A stretch of DNA of 60,223 nt from Hylemonella gracilis ATCC 19624 (GCF_000211835.1 NZ_AEGR01000014.1:1-60223); one strand, 5' to 3'. Numbered from the stretch's first letter, positions 19,117 to 32,471 are shown. Notes: generated by a model not told the origin, from the letters alone. Numbers and translations are program-made.

Positions 19117-19422
19117 ATGATCCCCGGCGAACTGCTGATCGACGACGGCGCGCACCCGCTCAACCCCGAGCGGCGCACCCATACCGTGGTGGTGAAGAAC
19201 ACTGCCGACCGCCCCATCCAGGTCGGCTCGCACTACCACTTCGCAGAGACCAACGGCGCGCTGGACTTCGACCGCGCCGCCGCGCGCGGCATGCGGCTCA
19301 ACATCGCCAGCGGCACGGCCGTGCGCTTCGAACCCGGCCAGCAACGCACGGTGGAGCTGGTGGACTTCAGCGGCGAGCGCCGGGTCCACGGCTTCCGTGG
19401 CCTCGTGCAAGGAAAACTCTGA
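19117..19422 (+). CDS. ureB: Urease beta subunit
   Basis: Structural urease subunit of 101 residues, the usual length. [11 protein letters not shown] at the start, [25 protein letters not shown] and [15 protein letters not shown] are characteristic. Immediately follows ureJ and precedes ureC by 28 bases, so the structural genes form one transcript. Confidence 0.97.
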   Translation: MIPGELLIDDGAHPLNPERRTHTVVVKNTADRPIQVGSHYHFAETNGALDFDRAAARGMRLNIASGTAVRFEPGQQRTVELVDFSGERRVHGFRGLVQGKL

Positions 19423-19450
19423 AGCCTCACGCTCAACGGAATATCACGCC

Positions 19451-21193
<1,743 letters not shown>

Positions 21194-21217
21194 GGCTGCA
21201 ATGTCAAGGATGCGGTC

Positions 21218-21613
21218 TCAGATGTGGTCGCGTATCCAATCGGCAAAGACGTTCTGTTCCATCTCGCCCGTGGCCACGGACAGCATGGTCAACACGCAAT
21301 CGGCGTCACTTGCCTCCAACTCGTGCCCGTTGAGCATCAGGAACAATTCAACCGCGACAAAAGCCGTGCGTTTGTTGCCGTCGATGAAGGGGTGTTTGCG
21401 TGCCAAGCCACAACCGTAAGCTGCGGCCAGATCGGCGACGTCGGGCTGCCCATAGGCCGCCAGTTGCTGCGGGCGTGCCAATGCCGAGGCCAGGCCATTC
21501 GGGTCGCGAACGCCAGACATGCCGCCGTGTTCGGCCAGTTGCTCCGCGTGCACCGCATCCAGCACAGCGGGGTCGATCCAGACCCAATCCGGCACATTGC
21601 CGCCGCGCGTCAT
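21218..21613 (-). CDS. doc: Doc/Fic-family toxin
   Basis: A 131-residue death-on-curing-type toxin. The active-site motif HPFIDGNKRTAF (H74, K81) has the Lys of the Doc subgroup rather than the Arg of canonical Fic AMPylators, which suggests kinase-type modification of EF-Tu as known for P1 Doc. The start is the ATG at 21613, which shares ATGA with the antitoxin stop, so translation is coupled. A longer frame extending upstream through the antitoxin is not used. The module lies antisense between ureC and ureE. Confidence 0.88.
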   Translation of the reverse strand: MTRGGNVPDWVWIDPAVLDAVHAEQLAEHGGMSGVRDPNGLASALARPQQLAAYGQPDVADLAAAYGCGLARKHPFIDGNKRTAFVAVELFLMLNGHELEASDADCVLTMLSVATGEMEQNVFADWIRDHI

Positions 21614-21834
21614 TTGGCCAGCTGACGCAGCACCTCGCGGCGCTTCTTCATGATGCGACGCGCGGCCTCCATCTGTGCCTCGAACTCCGGGCTGTAGGCC
21701 GTGAGCGTCACCCCGTTGGCCGCGTCGGTGACAAACAGCGTATCGCCCTTTTCCACCTTCAGGCGCGCCAGCACCTCCTTGGGCAGGATGACACCCAGGG
21801 AGTTGCCGATCTGGGTCAGTTTGAGTGCGGTCAT
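21610..21834 (-). CDS. AbrB/MazE-type antitoxin
   Basis: A 74-residue protein starting MTALKLTQIGNSLGVILPKEV. The SpoVT/AbrB swapped-hairpin domain covers the first 50 residues or so, and a basic C-terminal helix (RRIMKKRREVLRQLAK) is expected to wrap the toxin. It is translationally coupled to the downstream Doc-type toxin by a four-base overlap. AbrB-type antitoxins usually bind their own promoter; a perfect inverted repeat lies just upstream. An alternative ATG is four codons earlier. Confidence 0.85.
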   Translation of the reverse strand: MTALKLTQIGNSLGVILPKEVLARLKVEKGDTLFVTDAANGVTLTAYSPEFEAQMEAARRIMKKRREVLRQLAK

Positions 21835-21850
21835 GGCGCTGCCCATTCGT

Positions 21851-21866
21851 TATAACAGTTGTTATA
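21851..21866 (-). promoter_or_regulatory. Inverted repeat in the toxin-antitoxin promoter
   Basis: TATAAC-AGTT-GTTATA is a perfect palindrome 17 bases upstream of the antitoxin start. It is AT-rich against a GC-rich background and also resembles a -10 box, so it may be an overlapping promoter and autoregulatory operator. Confidence 0.5.
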
Positions 21867-21897
21867 TTAGCCATCCTCCTTCCCCACCGCAAGCCAC

Positions 21898-22539
21898 GTG
21901 ATCACCGTCTCCAAACTGCTCTCCCAAGGCCAGGGCCTGGCCAAGGTCCTTGTGCAACGCGCGCCCACCATCGAACTGGACTGGGACGTGCGACAGAAAA
22001 GCCGCTTCGCCGCCACCGACTCCTCGGGCCGCGAGCTGGGCGTCTTCCTGCCACGCGGTACCGTGGTGCGCGGCGGCGACGTGCTGGTGGCCGAGGACGG
22101 ATCACTCATCCGCGTCGTGGCTGCACCCCAGCCCGTGCTGCGCATCACCGCCTGCACCGAACACGGCTCGCCCTTCGACCTGACCCGCGCCGCCTACCAC
22201 CTGGGCAACCGCCATGTGCCCATCGAGCTTCGGCCCGACCACCTGAAAATCGAACCCGACCATGTGCTGGCCGACATGCTGCGCGCCATGCACCTGATCG
22301 TGACCGAACAGCAGGACGCCTTTGAACCTGAAGGGGGCGCCTACGCGCAAGGGCATGGCGGTCATGGTCACGACCATGGGCACAGTCACGACCACGACCA
22401 CGGCCACGATGACCACCACGGGCACGATCACGGCCACGCGCACACACATGCGCCAGGACAGGAAAGCCATAGCCACGCGGGTCATGCGCACGATGATCAT
22501 GACCACGACCATGGACATGCGCACCACCACAAGCACTGA
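21898..22539 (+). CDS. ureE: Urease accessory protein UreE (nickel chaperone)
   Basis: Binds nickel and delivers it to the UreG complex. The 213-residue product starts with GTG at 21898. The N-terminal domain is normal ([32 protein letters not shown]) and the metal-binding domain contains YHLGNRHVP. The tail, from about residue 150, is extremely rich in His, Asp and Gly ([19 protein letters not shown] and more), which typically allows storage of several nickel ions. The start follows 64 bases after the divergent antitoxin gene. The last 23 bases overlap ureF. Confidence 0.94.
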   Translation: MITVSKLLSQGQGLAKVLVQRAPTIELDWDVRQKSRFAATDSSGRELGVFLPRGTVVRGGDVLVAEDGSLIRVVAAPQPVLRITACTEHGSPFDLTRAAYHLGNRHVPIELRPDHLKIEPDHVLADMLRAMHLIVTEQQDAFEPEGGAYAQGHGGHGHDHGHSHDHDHGHDDHHGHDHGHAHTHAPGQESHSHAGHAHDDHDHDHGHAHHHKH

Positions 22540-23275
22540 GGCGGCCTCACCCGCGCTGTCGCCGGCCAGCCTGCTGCACCTGATCTGGCTGGCCTCACCC
22601 GCACTGCCGGTGGGGGGGTTTTCGTACTCGGAAGTACTGGAAGCCGCGATCGACGCGGGCCTGGTGAACGGCGAAGCGCAGGCCGCCGACTGGCTGGTGG
22701 AACAACTGCACCTCACGCTCGCACGCTCGGACCTGCCTGTCATTGCCCAGGTCCTGCGCGCCTGGCGACGGGGCGACACCACATGCATCCGTGCCCTCAA
22801 CAGCTGGCTGCTGCAGACCCGCGAAAGCGCCGAGCTGCGCCTGCAAACCGAACAGATGGGCCGTTCCTTGCGCGAATGGCTGCGCCACCTGCCTGGAGCC
22901 GACGCCACCGCGCTGGACTTCGCCGCCACCTTGGAACCCAGCTACCCCGTGATGTACGCGCTCTGTGCCGCAGGGCCGATGCAAGCGCAGTCCGATGCGC
23001 GCGCCGATGCTGGTACCGGGAACGCTGGCGAACGGGACGTGTTGCTGGCCTACGCCTTCGGCTGGGCTGAGAACATGATGCAGGCCGCGCTCAAGGCCGT
23101 ACCCCTGGGACAAACCTCGGGCCAACGCATCCTGGCTCGGCTCGCCACTGAGATTCCCGCCGCCGTCGAACATGCGCTGCAGTTGCCCGACCAAGACCGC
23201 CAGGCCTACAGCCCCATGCTCGCCATCCTGAGCAGCCGGCACGAAACCCAGTACTCCCGACTTTTCCGCTCCTGA
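22517..23275 (+). CDS. ureF: Urease accessory protein UreF
   Basis: Forms the activation complex with UreD and UreG and gates GTP-dependent nickel transfer. I place the start at the ATG at 22517 ([11 protein letters not shown]), which overlaps the His-rich end of ureE by 23 bases; the open frame extends further upstream only as a Thr/Met-rich shadow of ureE. The 252-residue product contains [65 protein letters not shown] and a C-terminal [14 protein letters not shown], all typical of UreF. Confidence 0.93.
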   Translation: MRTTTSTEAASPALSPASLLHLIWLASPALPVGGFSYSEVLEAAIDAGLVNGEAQAADWLVEQLHLTLARSDLPVIAQVLRAWRRGDTTCIRALNSWLLQTRESAELRLQTEQMGRSLREWLRHLPGADATALDFAATLEPSYPVMYALCAAGPMQAQSDARADAGTGNAGERDVLLAYAFGWAENMMQAALKAVPLGQTSGQRILARLATEIPAAVEHALQLPDQDRQAYSPMLAILSSRHETQYSRLFRS

Positions 23276-23307
23276 ATTGCCGGAGCGCCAGCCAGCAAGG
23301 AAACACC

Positions 23308-23958
23308 ATGAACACTCCCGCCCTGCATCACATCCCGAACCGCTCCAAGCCCCTGCCGCCCCTGCGCGTCGGCATCGGCGGCCCGGTCGGCTCCGGCAAG
23401 ACCACCTTGCTTGAAATGCTCTGCAAGGCCATGCGCGAGAAGTACGACCTCGTCGCCATCACCAACGACATCTACACCAAGGAAGACCAACGCCTGCTCA
23501 CCATCAGCGGCGCGCTGCCCGCCGAACGCATCATGGGCGTGGAAACCGGTGGCTGCCCGCACACCGCCATCCGCGAGGACTGCTCCATCAACCTCGAAGC
23601 CATCGACCGCATGCTGAAGGAGTACCCCAACGCCGACATCGTGTTCGTGGAATCCGGCGGCGACAACCTGGCCGCCACCTTCAGCCCCGAGCTGAGCGAC
23701 CTGACCATCTACGTGATCGACGTCGCGGCCGGAGAAAAGATCCCGCGCAAGGGCGGCCCCGGCATCACCAAGAGCGACCTCTTCGTCATCAACAAGACCG
23801 ACCTCGCCCCGCATGTGGGCGCGAACCTGGACATCATGAAATCCGACACGGAGCGCATGCGCGGTGCGAAACCGTTCGTGATGACCAACCTGAAAACGCT
23901 GGCGGGCTTGGATCAGGTGGTGGGGTTCATTGAGCAGCGGGGATTGCTCAAGGCCTGA
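23308..23958 (+). CDS. ureG: Urease accessory GTPase UreG
   Basis: SIMIBI-class GTPase that drives nickel insertion into urease. 216 residues. The P-loop is [10 protein letters not shown] at 24-33, with the conserved [22 protein letters not shown] (nickel-binding CPH), [17 protein letters not shown] and the NKTDLA guanine-specificity motif. It ends the urease operon, 32 bases after ureF, and converges on an acetyltransferase gene with only five bases between stop codons. Confidence 0.97.
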   Translation: MNTPALHHIPNRSKPLPPLRVGIGGPVGSGKTTLLEMLCKAMREKYDLVAITNDIYTKEDQRLLTISGALPAERIMGVETGGCPHTAIREDCSINLEAIDRMLKEYPNADIVFVESGGDNLAATFSPELSDLTIYVIDVAAGEKIPRKGGPGITKSDLFVINKTDLAPHVGANLDIMKSDTERMRGAKPFVMTNLKTLAGLDQVVGFIEQRGLLKA

Positions 23959-23963
23959 AGCCG

Positions 23964-24494
23964 CTAACCATCCACCGGCTGCTCCGGCGTCTCCAAGATC
24001 AACTGATACAGCGCGAGGTCTAGCCAGCGCCTGAACTTGAAGCCGGCCTGCTGAACGACGCCGCAAGGCTTGAAACCGAGCTGCTCATGCAAGGCGATGC
24101 TGCCGCTGTTGGTGGCGTCGATGGCGCCGACCATCACATGCACCTGCTGCGCGCGGGCGCGTTCGATGATGGCCTGCAGCAGCTTGCGCCCCAGGCCCTT
24201 GCCACGGTGGGCGTGGTGCACGTAGACGGAATGCTCCACCGTGTACTTGAAGGCCGGGAAGTTGCGGAAGGTGCCGTAGCTGGCGAAACCCAGCAGTTCG
24301 CCTTGCCCATCGTCATCGTCGACAAAGCCGATGACCGGAAAGCCGCCCGCGCGCTTGGCCTGGAACCAGGTGCTCATGCTGTCCATGCTGCGCGGCTTGT
24401 AGTCGTACAGGGCCGTGGTGCGCACGATGGCGTCGTTGAGAATGGCGAGGATGGCTTCGCCATGGGCTTCGAGGGTGCAATCGATCAGTTGCAT
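23964..24494 (-). CDS. GNAT-family N-acetyltransferase (phosphinothricin acetyltransferase-like)
   Basis: A 176-residue cytoplasmic acetyltransferase, started at MQLIDCTLEAHG rather than an ATG eight codons upstream because the core fold begins here. ILNDAIVRTTALYDYKPRSMDSM and the acetyl-CoA loop HRGKGLGRKLLQ (the R/QxxGxG/A motif) identify the Pat/Bar-like branch, whose members acetylate phosphinothricin, methionine sulfoximine or related amino acids. The physiological substrate cannot be read from the sequence. It lies alone between ureG and slyD. Confidence 0.88.
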   Translation of the reverse strand: MQLIDCTLEAHGEAILAILNDAIVRTTALYDYKPRSMDSMSTWFQAKRAGGFPVIGFVDDDDGQGELLGFASYGTFRNFPAFKYTVEHSVYVHHAHRGKGLGRKLLQAIIERARAQQVHVMVGAIDATNSGSIALHEQLGFKPCGVVQQAGFKFRRWLDLALYQLILETPEQPVDG

Positions 24495-24609
24495 GGTGTG
24501 GTGGGTGGATGCGCGCAATCGGGCGCATCGGGCTCGGAGAGGACCGTCTGGTCACTTCGCCAGGTTCCGAGGCCCAGACGGATATCGAGTTGCGGGAGCC
24601 GCGAGCACT

Positions 24610-25089
24610 TCAGTGTTGATGTCCGCCGTCGCCATGCACATGGCCGTGGGCGATTTCCTCGGCCGTGGCGGCGCGCACGTCGAGCACGGTGCATTCCAGC
24701 TTCAGCGCCAGGCCGGCCAGCAGGTGGTTGCCGTCCAGGTGCACCTGCGGCCCCTTGATCTTGACCACCCGGAAATGCATGGGTTGGCCGTCATCGCTGC
24801 GGCCCTCGAGGTGCCCGCCGACTTTCACGCCGGGGGGAAATTCACTCTTGGGAATGACGCGCACCAGGCTCTCGTCACGCTCGCCAAAGGCATCCTCGAC
24901 CGGCAGCGTGATCTTGAGCTGGAAGCCCTTTTCCTGGCCCTCCAGCGCCGCCTCGACCTTGGGGAAGATGTTGCCGTAACCGCCGTGCAGGTAGGCGCTG
25001 GGTTCGCTGCCGTCCTCGAGCAGTTGGCCGCTGCTGGCTTCGGTGAGGCGGTAACGCAGGGTTACCGCAGTGTCCTTGGTGATTTTCAT
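24610..25089 (-). CDS. slyD: FKBP-type peptidyl-prolyl isomerase SlyD
   Basis: Prolyl isomerase and chaperone, 159 residues from MKITKDTAV; an ATG five codons earlier is less likely. The FKBP domain is interrupted by the IF chaperone insert (about 70-125: EDAFGERDESLVRVIPKSEFP). The short C-terminal tail has several histidines (HGHVHGDGGHQH), a reduced form of the nickel-binding tail of enterobacterial SlyD. Given the urease operon next door, a role in nickel supply is possible. It is divergent from grxD. Confidence 0.9.
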   Translation of the reverse strand: MKITKDTAVTLRYRLTEASSGQLLEDGSEPSAYLHGGYGNIFPKVEAALEGQEKGFQLKITLPVEDAFGERDESLVRVIPKSEFPPGVKVGGHLEGRSDDGQPMHFRVVKIKGPQVHLDGNHLLAGLALKLECTVLDVRAATAEEIAHGHVHGDGGHQH

Positions 25090-25151
25090 GGTGAGTGCAG
25101 GCACAAAAAGGAAGTGAAATAATCGCGGGAATCTTCCGGAGGAAACCGATT

Positions 25152-25475
25152 ATGAGCGACACCCAGCAACGCATCGACCAGCTCGTCAAGGGCAACGACA
25201 TCCTGCTGTTCATGAAGGGCAGCGCCAGCTTCCCGATGTGCGGCTTTTCCGGCCGTGCCATCCAGATTCTCAAGGCCAGCGGCGTGGACCCGAAGACCGT
25301 GAAAACGGTCAATGTGCTGGAAGACGACGAAATCCGCCAGGGCATCAAGGAGTACAGCAACTGGCCGACCATCCCGCAGCTCTACGTCAAGGGCGAGTTC
25401 ATCGGCGGCTCGGACATCATGATGGAGATGTACGAAAGCGGTGAGCTGCAAAAGGTGCTGGCCGCCACGGCCTGA
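25152..25475 (+). CDS. grxD: Monothiol glutaredoxin (Grx4 type)
   Basis: A 107-residue CGFS-type glutaredoxin that carries [2Fe-2S] clusters with glutathione and, in other bacteria, a BolA partner. The active-site motif is SFPMCGFSGRA, followed by the conserved NVLEDDEIRQGIKEYSNWPTIPQLY and the glutathione-binding GGSDI. The ATG at 25152 is preceded by CCGGAGGAAA; the frame extends 19 codons upstream without a good site. An 8-bp hairpin (CGCCCCA/TGGGGCG) lies just after the stop. Confidence 0.95.
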   Translation: MSDTQQRIDQLVKGNDILLFMKGSASFPMCGFSGRAIQILKASGVDPKTVKTVNVLEDDEIRQGIKEYSNWPTIPQLYVKGEFIGGSDIMMEMYESGELQKVLAATA

Positions 25476-25656
25476 GTCGCCCCAGTGGGGCGGCACGTCC
25501 GCCCTCCTCCCCTTCACTGATCGTTTCAAAAAAGCTGCAAGCCGGGCCTGCTTCCCGGCTTTGCCATCTTGAGCACTGGCCCGGCTTGTGCTTGAATGTT
25601 TCCAGGCCGATCATCCATCGCCTTAGCCGATCGGCTGTTGCCTGGAGAGTTGAACG

Positions 25657-26655
25657 ATGGCGTCACCGCATTCCCTGGTTCCGCAAGGTTCCGCCTTGCG
25701 TTTGCCGATCGCACGCATGCGCAGCGTTTTCGAGCCCGGCGAGGTCGAGCGCAAGTTGGCCAAGCTGACCGAGCGCGAGCACGACAACCTGCGCAGCACC
25801 TATGCCCGCATGCTGGAGCGAGGGCCAGAACGCTTCCAGGTCAAGCCCGCGGGTGTGCCCGACATGAGCGCGCTCTACGACGATCTGCCCAATTTCACCG
25901 AGGTGCTGGACGACGTGAAGCGCCACGTGGCCCTGAGCCAGGACAGCGGCGATGGTCTGGAAATCACCCCCATGCTGCTGCTCGGTCCGCCGGGCGTGGG
26001 CAAGACCCACTTCGCACGACAGCTCGCCGCCTTGCTGGGCACGGGCATGAGCCTGGTGCCCATGAGCGCGATGACGGCGGGTTGGCTGCTCTCGGGCGCC
26101 TCCTCGCAGTGGAAGGGTTCGCGCCCGGGCAAGGTGTTCGAAGCCCTGGTGGACGGCCAGTACGCCAACCCGGTCATCGTGGTCGACGAGATTGACAAGG
26201 CGGCGGGTGAGGCGCAGTACGACCCGCTGGGTGCGCTCTACGGCCTGCTGGAGCACGACACGGCGCACGCTTTCGTGGACGAGTTCGCCGAGGTGGCCAT
26301 CGACGCAAGCCAGGTCATCTGGATCAGCACGGCCAACGACGAGCGTGCCATCCCCGACCCCATCCTCAACCGCATGAACGTGTTCGAGGTGCCCGCGCCC
26401 ACCCGGGAGCAGGCGCGCGCCATCGCGCAGCGGCTGTACCGCGCGATCCGCCAGGAACACGGTTGGGGCCAACGCTTCGCGCCCGAGGCGTCGGACGAGG
26501 TACTGGACGCACTGGCCGAACTCGCGCCCCGCGAAATGCGGCGCGCGCTGATGACAGGTTTCGGCAACGCACGCCTGGCCGAGCGCGACGCACTCGCGGC
26601 GGAAGACCTGCCGCGCCCAGGCCATGGCAAGACCCGCGCAGGTTTTCTGCAGTAG
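25657..26655 (+). CDS. Lon-like AAA ATPase without protease domain
   Basis: A 332-residue AAA+ ATPase of unassigned function. Walker A is GPPGVGKTH (G110 onward), Walker B VIVVDEIDK, sensor-1 region WISTANDE, and an arginine-finger region NRMNVFEV, followed by a helical lid domain (ALAELAPREMRRAL). The order resembles the ATPase module of Lon, but there is no Ser-Lys protease domain and the N-terminal 90 residues are short and basic. It stands alone between grxD and convergent proS, 180 bases after grxD. It may be a stand-alone chaperone-type ATPase. Confidence 0.8.
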   Translation: MASPHSLVPQGSALRLPIARMRSVFEPGEVERKLAKLTEREHDNLRSTYARMLERGPERFQVKPAGVPDMSALYDDLPNFTEVLDDVKRHVALSQDSGDGLEITPMLLLGPPGVGKTHFARQLAALLGTGMSLVPMSAMTAGWLLSGASSQWKGSRPGKVFEALVDGQYANPVIVVDEIDKAAGEAQYDPLGALYGLLEHDTAHAFVDEFAEVAIDASQVIWISTANDERAIPDPILNRMNVFEVPAPTREQARAIAQRLYRAIRQEHGWGQRFAPEASDEVLDALAELAPREMRRALMTGFGNARLAERDALAAEDLPRPGHGKTRAGFLQ

Positions 26656-26687
26656 TTTTTCTGCGGTAACCGGCTCGGGTCAGCGAC

Positions 26688-28433
26688 TCAGCGCTTGAGC
26701 TTGCCCAGCACGAACGCCGCCGCGTCGCCCACGGCCAGCGGCGTCGCCTCGGCGTCGCGGCGGTGCTGGTATTCGACCTTGCCTTCCTTGAGCGTGCGGT
26801 CACCGATGGTGACGCGGTGCGGCACGCCAATCAGTTCCCAGTCGGCGAACATGGCGCCAGGGCGCTCGCCGCGGTCGTCCAGGATCACGTCCACGCCAGC
26901 CGCGAGCAACTCGGCGTAGAGTTTTTCGGCGGCGGTCTTGACCTCAGGGCTGCGGTCCGGGTTGATAGGGCAAACCACCACGGTGAACGGCGCGATGGCG
27001 TCGGGCCAGATGATGCCCTTGGCATCATGGTTCTGCTCGATGGCCGCGGCCGGCAGACGCGTGATGCCGATGCCATAGCAGCCCATCTCGAAGAACTGGG
27101 GCTTGCCGTTCTCGTCCAGGAAGGTCGCGTTCATGGCCTTGCTGTACTTGGTGCCGAGGTAGAAGATGTGGCCGATCTCGATGCCGCGCTCGATCGCCAG
27201 CACGCCCTTGCCGTCCGGCGACAGATCGCCTTCGACGACATTGCGTAGGTCCGCCACCAGCGCCGGCTCGGGCAGGTCACGACCCCAGTTCACGCCGGTC
27301 AGGTGGAAGTCCACCTCGTTGGCGCCGCAAATCCAGTCGGCCAGCACAGACACTTCGCGGTCGGCGACGACACGCACCGGCTGCTTCAGGTTCAGCGGCC
27401 CCAAGTAACCCGGCTTACAGCCGAAGTGCGCGACGATTTCGGCCTCGGTCGCGAAGCGGAAGCCTTGCTCGAACCCCGGCAGCTTGCCCACCTTGACCTC
27501 GTTCATGTCGTGGTCACCGCGCAGCAGCAGCAGCCAAATCTGGCTCTTGGCGACTTCGCCCTTGTCGTTCAGCTCGTCCGTGGCCAGCACCAGGGATTTG
27601 ACGGTGGTCTGCAGCGGTACGTTCAGCAGTTCGGCCACGTCCGCACAGGTGCTCTTGCCGGGCGTCGGCGTCTTGGTCAGCGGCTTGCTTGCGGCGGGGC
27701 GTGGCCCCTTGGGAGCGAGGGCTTCGGCCTTCTCGATGTTGGCCGCGTAGTCGCTCGTCGGGCAGTAGATGATGGCGTCTTCACCCGTGGCGGCGATGAC
27801 CTGGAACTCTTCGGACAAATCGCCGCCGATGGCGCCGCTGTCGGCGGCCACGGCGCGGTAACGCAGGCCGAAACGGTCAAACGCGGCGCGGTAGGCCTGC
27901 GCCATGGCTTGGTAGCTGATCTGGGCGCTGGCCGGGTCGCGGTCGAAGCTGTAGGCGTCCTTCATGATGAATTCGCGCCCGCGCATCAGTCCAAAGCGCG
28001 GACGGCGCTCGTCACGGAACTTGGTCTGGATCTGGTACAGGTTGCGAGGCAGCTGTTTGTAGCTCTTGAACTCCTGGCGCGCGATGTCCGTCACCACCTC
28101 TTCGCTGGTGGGCTGGACCACGAAGTCACGCTCGTGGCGATCCTGAATGCGCAGCAGCTCGGGGCCCATCTTCTCGAAGCGCCCCGTCTCCTGCCACAGC
28201 TCCGCAGGTTGAATTACCGGCATGGTCAGCTCGATGGCACCCGCACGATTCATCTCCTCGCGCACGATGGCCGCCACCTTGTTGATCACCCGCAAGCCCA
28301 TGGGCATGTAGGTGTAGATGCCGGCGCCCAGCTTCTTGATCATGCCGGCACGGGTCATGAGCTGGTGGCTCACAACCTCGGCGTCGGCGGGAGCTTCCTT
28401 GAGTGTAGAAATGAGGAACTGGGAGGCTTTCAT
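26688..28433 (-). CDS. proS: Prolyl-tRNA synthetase
   Basis: Class II aminoacyl-tRNA synthetase charging tRNA-Pro; a tRNA-Pro gene lies about 5 kb away. 581 residues, the bacterial type. Motif 1 region [13 protein letters not shown], motif 2 [25 protein letters not shown], a long editing insertion (about 224-410) and motif 3 in [18 protein letters not shown] are present, then the anticodon-binding domain ([10 protein letters not shown] to [16 protein letters not shown]). It is divergent from rppH. Confidence 0.97.
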   Translation of the reverse strand: MKASQFLISTLKEAPADAEVVSHQLMTRAGMIKKLGAGIYTYMPMGLRVINKVAAIVREEMNRAGAIELTMPVIQPAELWQETGRFEKMGPELLRIQDRHERDFVVQPTSEEVVTDIARQEFKSYKQLPRNLYQIQTKFRDERRPRFGLMRGREFIMKDAYSFDRDPASAQISYQAMAQAYRAAFDRFGLRYRAVAADSGAIGGDLSEEFQVIAATGEDAIIYCPTSDYAANIEKAEALAPKGPRPAASKPLTKTPTPGKSTCADVAELLNVPLQTTVKSLVLATDELNDKGEVAKSQIWLLLLRGDHDMNEVKVGKLPGFEQGFRFATEAEIVAHFGCKPGYLGPLNLKQPVRVVADREVSVLADWICGANEVDFHLTGVNWGRDLPEPALVADLRNVVEGDLSPDGKGVLAIERGIEIGHIFYLGTKYSKAMNATFLDENGKPQFFEMGCYGIGITRLPAAAIEQNHDAKGIIWPDAIAPFTVVVCPINPDRSPEVKTAAEKLYAELLAAGVDVILDDRGERPGAMFADWELIGVPHRVTIGDRTLKEGKVEYQHRRDAEATPLAVGDAAAFVLGKLKR

Positions 28434-28490
28434 GGGGAGAAGGGCGGAACTGGGGGCCTGAAGCAGACCTGATCACAAGAGGAGCCCACT

Positions 28491-28518
28491 TTGATCCGGC
28501 GCGAGGGCCGTGCATAAT
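28491..28518 (+). promoter_or_regulatory. Sigma-70 promoter of rppH
   Basis: TTGATC (28491-28496) and CATAAT (28513-28518) with 16 bases between them, 31 bases upstream of the rppH ATG. Confidence 0.55.
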
Positions 28519-28548
28519 GGACTCAGTTTAAAAATTTGGGGTTTGATT

Positions 28549-29247
28549 ATGCTTGACCGGGACGGCTTTCGGCCCAACGTCGGCATCATCCTGCTCAACC
28601 AGAAGAACCAGGTTTTCTGGGGCAAGCGCATCCGCACCCATTCCTGGCAGTTCCCGCAAGGCGGCATCGACCGGGGCGAAACCCCGGAACAAGCGATGTT
28701 CAGGGAACTGGGCGAGGAAGTCGGGCTCAAGCCGGAACATGTGCGCATCGTCGCCCGGACCCGCGACTGGTTGCGCTACGAGGTGCCGGACCGCTACATC
28801 CGACGCGAAGCACGGGGCCACTACAAGGGCCAGAAACAGATCTGGTATTTGCTGCAGTTGCTGGGGCAGGACTGGGACTTGAACCTGCGGGCCACCGATC
28901 ATCCAGAATTCGACGCTTGGCGTTGGAACGATTACTGGGTCCCGCTGGAAGCCGTGATCGAATTCAAACGCGGCGTCTACGAAATGGCGCTGACGGAACT
29001 GGCCCGCTTTCTGCCGCGCGCTGAACAGCGCAACCGCTATCTGCGCCAGGGACAGCGTCCAACCCGGGAAGTGCGTGAAGGCCGCGACATGGGGCCGCGC
29101 GGCACGGGTCTGCCGACTCTGCATGGTCACGAACTGGAACTGCCCCCGGGCGCCAGCTTCGACCCCGATCCCCAAGCGGCGTATGTGCTGCCTCCGGAAA
29201 CGCCGCATGGCGTGGACGAGGCCTGCGGCGAGCGCAAGGACACCTGA
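28549..29247 (+). CDS. rppH: RNA pyrophosphohydrolase RppH
   Basis: Removes pyrophosphate from 5' triphosphate RNA and starts mRNA decay. 232 residues from [15 protein letters not shown]; an upstream ATG is out of the conserved region. The Nudix box [22 protein letters not shown] is intact, with [16 protein letters not shown] before it. The catalytic core covers the first 160 residues; the remaining 70 are a hydrophilic tail ([17 protein letters not shown]) longer than in the 176-residue E. coli protein. Confidence 0.93.
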   Translation: MLDRDGFRPNVGIILLNQKNQVFWGKRIRTHSWQFPQGGIDRGETPEQAMFRELGEEVGLKPEHVRIVARTRDWLRYEVPDRYIRREARGHYKGQKQIWYLLQLLGQDWDLNLRATDHPEFDAWRWNDYWVPLEAVIEFKRGVYEMALTELARFLPRAEQRNRYLRQGQRPTREVREGRDMGPRGTGLPTLHGHELELPPGASFDPDPQAAYVLPPETPHGVDEACGERKDT

Positions 29248-29355
29248 GCACGGGTGCCTAGCCCCACTCGACTGAACAGAGCCCATCTTTGAAAGAGGGG
29301 CCTGCGAGGACAAGCCACCCCAGGGCGTGCTGGCAGAGCTTGAATCAGACCGATG

Positions 29356-31595
<2,240 letters not shown>

Positions 31596-31613
31596 TCAAC
31601 GATTAGAAATGAC

Positions 31614-31651
31614 AAACCCTGCGCCCCACCGGCGGTGTGGGCGCAGGGTTT
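31614..31651 (-). terminator. Hairpin between rpmA and obgE
   Basis: AAACCCTGCGCCC at 31614-31626 pairs with GGGCGCAGGGTTT at 31639-31651. On the minus strand it is followed by GTCATTT, a poor T-run, so partial termination that lowers obgE relative to the ribosomal proteins is likely. A second small hairpin (AGCGCCC/GGGCGCT) lies at 31661-31680. Confidence 0.6.
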
Positions 31652-31693
31652 CTTGCGGGGAGCGCCCAAACAGGGGCGCTCAGGCCGCTGGCA

Positions 31694-31951
31694 TCACGCC
31701 GCGGTCACGTTGACCGTGTGCTTGCTCAGCGCGCCCTTGGTCGCGAAGGACACCACGCCGTCCGCCAAAGCGAACAGGGTGTGGTCCTTGCCAACACCGA
31801 CGTTCACGCCGGGGTGGAACTTGGTGCCACGCTGGCGCACGATGATGGCGCCGGCGCTGATCTGCTGGCCGCCAAAGACCTTCACGCCCAGCATCTTGGG
31901 CTTGGAATCACGCCCGTTTCGCGTCGAGCCGCCGCCTTTTTTCTGTGCCAT
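31694..31951 (-). CDS. rpmA: 50S ribosomal protein L27
   Basis: 85-residue ribosomal protein near the peptidyl transferase centre. [19 protein letters not shown] at the start, [25 protein letters not shown] and [12 protein letters not shown] are hallmark L27 stretches. Twelve bases separate it from rplU. The N-terminus lacks the cleavable extension seen in Firmicutes. Confidence 0.98.
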   Translation of the reverse strand: MAQKKGGGSTRNGRDSKPKMLGVKVFGGQQISAGAIIVRQRGTKFHPGVNVGVGKDHTLFALADGVVSFATKGALSKHTVNVTAA

Positions 31952-31963
31952 GTCTGCTGCTCC

Positions 31964-32275
31964 TTATGCGGAGATGGCGCCGATCTGCAGCTCGGTGAAC
32001 TGCTGGCGGTGCCCCTGGTGTTTCTGATAGTGCTTGCGACGGCGCAGCTTGAAGATGCGCACCTTGTCGTGCTTGCCATGTGCCACCACGGTGGCCTTGA
32101 CAGTCGCGCCGGACAGCAGGGGCGTCCCGACCTTGAGCTCGGCGCCGTTTCCGACGGCCAGCACCTGGTCGATGACGATCTCCTGGCCCACGTCCGCAGC
32201 AATCTGTTCTACTTTGATCTTTTCGCCAGCGGCAACGCGATACTGCTTGCCACCGGTTTTTATGACCGCGTACAT
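31964..32275 (-). CDS. rplU: 50S ribosomal protein L21
   Basis: 103-residue protein that binds 23S r[57 protein letters not shown] and [24 protein letters not shown] are typical L21. It is the first gene of the rplU-rpmA-obgE-proB transcript, with a promoter about 100 bases upstream. Confidence 0.98.
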   Translation of the reverse strand: MYAVIKTGGKQYRVAAGEKIKVEQIAADVGQEIVIDQVLAVGNGAELKVGTPLLSGATVKATVVAHGKHDKVRIFKLRRRKHYQKHQGHRQQFTELQIGAISA

Positions 32276-32377
32276 ATTGACCTCTTGAGAAATCGGTTTC
32301 CGACTCCTTAACCCTGCTTCGATGTGAATCAGCGGGCATCAGGAATCCCCCGCAGACGGATTTCCACGGAGCCCAAG

Positions 32378-32407
32378 ATTCTATCACGGCCGGCTGTTTT
32401 CGGCCAA
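32378..32407 (-). promoter_or_regulatory. Promoter of the rplU operon
   Basis: On the minus strand TTGGCC (32402-32407) and TAGAAT (32378-32383) are 18 bases apart, about 100 bases upstream of rplU, leaving a leader of some 95 bases. Confidence 0.5.
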
Positions 32408-32471
32408 CGACCGCCCGTGGCCGGTGCGGGGGACTGACGCCATGGCATTCATCCGAAAACCGGGGCGATCA

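Noticed and set aside
22322-22516. Thr/Met-rich upstream extension of the ureF frame
   Set aside because: It is the His-rich tail of ureE read in another frame; UreF similarity begins only after 22517.
22360-22539. Repetitive CAC/GAC-rich stretch resembling a repeat array
   Set aside because: It encodes the metal-binding tail of UreE; no spacer-repeat pattern, so not a CRISPR array.
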